Shown: positions 62,301-64,000 of the stretch, one piece after another
How the letters are laid out: each line of letters begins with the position of its first letter
How positions within the stretch are numbered: the first letter of the stretch is position 1
DNA from: Xiphophorus maculatus
Lineage: Eukaryota; Chordata; Actinopteri; Cyprinodontiformes; Poeciliidae
NCBI RefSeq assembly: GCF_002775205.1
Contig: NC_036447.1
Location: 26,084,501 to 26,148,500, forward strand
Length of the DNA stretch: 64,000 nucleotides
Direction: 5' to 3'
Translations under genes and position numbers: made by a program
Notes under the pieces: model-generated
Databases searched by the model: none
Seen by the model: the letters and a program-made list of their open reading frames with translations, nothing else
Told to the model about the DNA's origin: nothing

Positions 62301-64000
62301 TGTTTTTAACAGTGCAGGAGACATAGTCGTCAGATTTAAATAGCATCATGTCCTGACTGGTGCAGTCCATGGAAGCCTTTCTGTTCCAGTACCAAGTAAA
62401 GGTGGTGTGAGCGTCAGCGGCGGGGCAGCTGGTGTTACAGATCAGCGTGACATAATCCGTTTCAGCGAGCCTTTGAACACGTACGTCTGTCAGGAGGGAA
62501 TAAACAAACTTATTACATGTTAGACTGGATGGTGTGTTTCTGCGAGGAATCGTCACCTCTGGGGTACGTGATGGAGCACGGGCCCTCGGCCGATTTCAGT
62601 TTCTCCGGACACATTTCTGCTTTTGAATACGTCACACCGAAACAGTCTGGATGGATGAAGTCTGTAGGGAAATAAACATGCCGTCATTTTCCAGTTGTAG
62701 TTTGATGCATTCATTGGTTTTGTTTGAAAAAAAAAAAACACTTAAATAATCCAACGGTTGAACGCGACACAATTTTTCATAGTAAACATATTCCTACAGG
62801 AAATACTGATATGACATTTTCAGCAGGTGTCGGTGACAACCGAAGTAATCCTTACATAGAAAGAAAAAAAAACAAATAAGTACAGAAACAAAGTTATGTG
62901 TACTAATGTGAAATGGCACAGGGGGAAAAAGTATTGAACATGATTCATTTGTTTTATACTTTGAACCAAAAGCTTGTGTTGGTAATGACTGATTCAAGAC
63001 GAGATTCAAGGGAGAAGGGAAACTAGTCGCATCCCTTCTCCCACACAGAGTCTTTAAATCTTGAAGGTCCGGTGGGTTTCTTTCTATGAACTCTGACTTT
63101 TACGTTTTTTTCCAATTGAATTCAAACCAGGCGATTGACTGAGTCAGTCTAGATTTATTGAGAGTTTCCTCTGCTCTGGGTTTGGGATCACAGTCTTGCT
63201 GAAACGTTCACCCTTGTTTCAACTTCATCATTCTGGAAGACGGGCAGCAGATTTTTCTCTAGAACGTCTGGGTACATCTTTCCATGTGTCCTCCTTTCAG
63301 TTACCTGACATTTGCTCGTACCGTATGCAGAAAAACAGCCGCACACTGTGATATTTCTCCTCCAAACTTCACTTTTGGTATGGTGTTTGGGGTGATGTGC
63401 AGTGCATTTTGTCCTCCAAACATGGTGTGAGTTAAGGCCAAAAAAAGAGTTCAATCTTGACCAGACTGTGTTCTGCCAGTATTTGTGGTGATGCAGCAAA
63501 AGAGCTTCAGCATGCTCTTTCTTCAGAAGTTGAGTCCTGCGTGGTGAGGATACGGGCCACAGCTGTTGATGGTTATCATTGATCTCAGATCTTTCTGATA
63601 CTCTCCTCATGTGGCCTTTGGCTTTTGGACAACTCTTCTGTTGATTCTTTTCACTCCTCTGTCAAGGGCCACCAGGATGGCTTTCCAATCACTGATTGCA
63701 ATTTATATCTTGGCTTTCCATGCCTTTATCCACCTTCTCTGTTGCGTGTGCTCAATACATTTTCCCTGTCTCATTTTACATAACTTACTACTTATTTCAC
63801 CCATTGCATCAATTTTTCTGGTATCACTGACCCACTGAGACGTCAGGAGCTCTGAGATCCTCGTAGCCTTTGATAGCACAGGAGTATCTGACTGCCTGAT
63901 CACTGCTGACCAGCTCTTGGTACCAGGGGGACCAGTCCTCATAGAGGAACTCTCCGTTCTGGTACCAGATGAAGGCTGCAGGGCTTTCAGTCAGAGAACA
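59329..64000 (-). CDS. CD22/sialoadhesin-like Ig-domain receptor, 3' part (runs off the right edge)
   Basis: This is a member of the fish CD22-like (Siglec-like) membrane receptor family. Exons (minus): 64000-63832 (partial), 62661-62557, 62486-62274, 61410-61078, 60074-59817, 59705-59609, 59525-59468, 59391-59329. Phases join to 431 residues. The first exon gives the end of an Ig domain (WYQNGEFLYEDWSPWYQELV, YSCAIKGYEDLRAP). Then come a linker (CSITYPR), a C2-like domain (LICNTSCP, YVSC), a V-like domain (LCMLEGASVNISSKY, DDSGEYMFTL), a C2 domain (TLTCSTSCPLSEE, AGIYTCAI), a transmembrane helix (KLVFILLFPLVGC) and a tail of about 45 residues, basic at first, ending in TAG. The tail tyrosine in TPQYEIL lacks the usual hydrophobic residue at -2, so it is not a canonical ITIM. 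The signal peptide and distal domains lie beyond the window. Confidence 0.87.
60175..60458. mobile_element. hAT-like non-autonomous element in the CD22-like gene
   Basis: The ends GTAAGGATGCACC and GTGCACTCCTAC form an imperfect terminal inverted repeat, and the body is filled with GATATCxGATA motifs. This is a common teleost repeat type. It lies in the intron between the 61410-61078 and 60074-59817 exons. Confidence 0.7.
60490..60830. repeat. Decayed DNA-transposon repeat containing a long foldback
   Basis: The edges (TTGTCACGTTTCAACTACAAAC and GATAGACCAACACAATGTG ... GAAGTTGAAGGAAAATGATG) match a repeat widespread in vertebrates. Within it, 60525-60575 and 60695-60745 are imperfect inverted copies (AATTGGGGTCATGAAGTTTG with CAAACTTTATGGCCCCAATT). 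Confidence 0.55.
61440..62150. repeat. Degenerate tandem repeat in a CD22-like intron
   Basis: Blocks such as AATTGTC(A/G)ACTTTTGGAGCT followed by (C/T)xGAAATTTC and GAAAATTTCTGAG recur about every 60-90 bases with heavy divergence. The pattern indicates an old minisatellite; the exact unit could not be defined by eye. Confidence 0.5.
62895..63790 (-). mobile_element. Tc1/mariner-type transposon remnant with broken transposase
   Basis: The ends ATGTGAAATGGCACAGGGGG (about 62908) and GTGCTCAATACATTTTCCCT (about 63748) belong to an imperfect terminal inverted repeat. Between them, on the minus strand, 63550-63200 encodes a Tc1-type DDE transposase fragment (YWQNTVWSRLNSFFGLNSHHVW, TAHHPKHH, GCFSAYGT, MYPDVLEKNLLPVFQ). 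The catalytic Asp of the WSDE-type motif is replaced, frames are broken and the N-terminal DNA-binding part is missing, so the element is inactive. It lies in the intron between CD22-like exons 63832 and 62661. Confidence 0.8.

Overview
The window is chromosomal DNA of a ray-finned (teleost) fish. The evidence is four interrupted vertebrate genes with GT-AG introns, a fish-type CD22-like immunoglobulin gene, and a dense load of repeats of types common in fish genomes (MITE-like elements, hAT-like and Tc1-like remnants, a decayed LINE). I could not fix the species; the repeats would suit a percomorph. No bacterial-type operon, CRISPR array, or rRNA or tRNA gene was seen. All four genes lie on the minus strand.

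Layout from left to right. (1) About 0-13.4 kb: the 5' part of a lysophosphatidic acid receptor gene, best matched by lpar2. One coding exon (TM1 to TM2) lies at 2.1-2.5 kb, with a probable non-coding first exon and CpG-rich promoter near 12.8-13.4 kb; the rest of the receptor is off the left edge. (2) About 13.5-24.4 kb: no gene found. It holds a decayed LINE reverse transcriptase (15.4-16.7 kb), a 21-bp minisatellite that is open in frame on the minus strand (18.1-18.4 kb), a CpG-rich unassigned block (19.5-20.2 kb) and MITE copies. (3) About 24.5-45.6 kb: a complete brd4 gene. I could join 20 coding exons with consistent phases into about 1,434 residues, with two bromodomains, the NET/ET domain and the C-terminal P-TEFb-interaction motif. 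It also has probable 5' UTR exons and a GC-box promoter. (4) About 47.0-57.1 kb: a complete akap8l-like gene of 13 coding exons and about 694 residues, with an RGG/Gly-rich N-terminal half, two AKAP95-type C2H2 zinc fingers and an acidic, poly-Ala C-terminus. (5) About 58.4-64 kb: the 3' part of a CD22/sialoadhesin-like receptor gene (Ig domains, one transmembrane helix, short tail), cut by the right edge, with a Tc1-like element in one intron.

The brd4 and akap8l neighbourhood matches human 19p13.12 (from memory), where BRD4, AKAP8 and AKAP8L are neighbours. Both products act in the nucleus on chromatin and transcription. The other two encode cell-surface proteins and show no sign of sharing regulation with them.

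I did not find a convincing undescribed system. The observations most worth a second look are: a possible short BRD4 isoform formed by read-through at the exon boundary where human BRD4-S diverges; an in-frame 36-bp repeat expansion in brd4; an unexpected intron in TM2 of the LPA receptor; recurrent perfect short-loop inverted repeats; and the open reading frame through the 21-bp minisatellite. Exon boundaries come from reading splice sites and keeping phase by eye, so single-base errors are possible.
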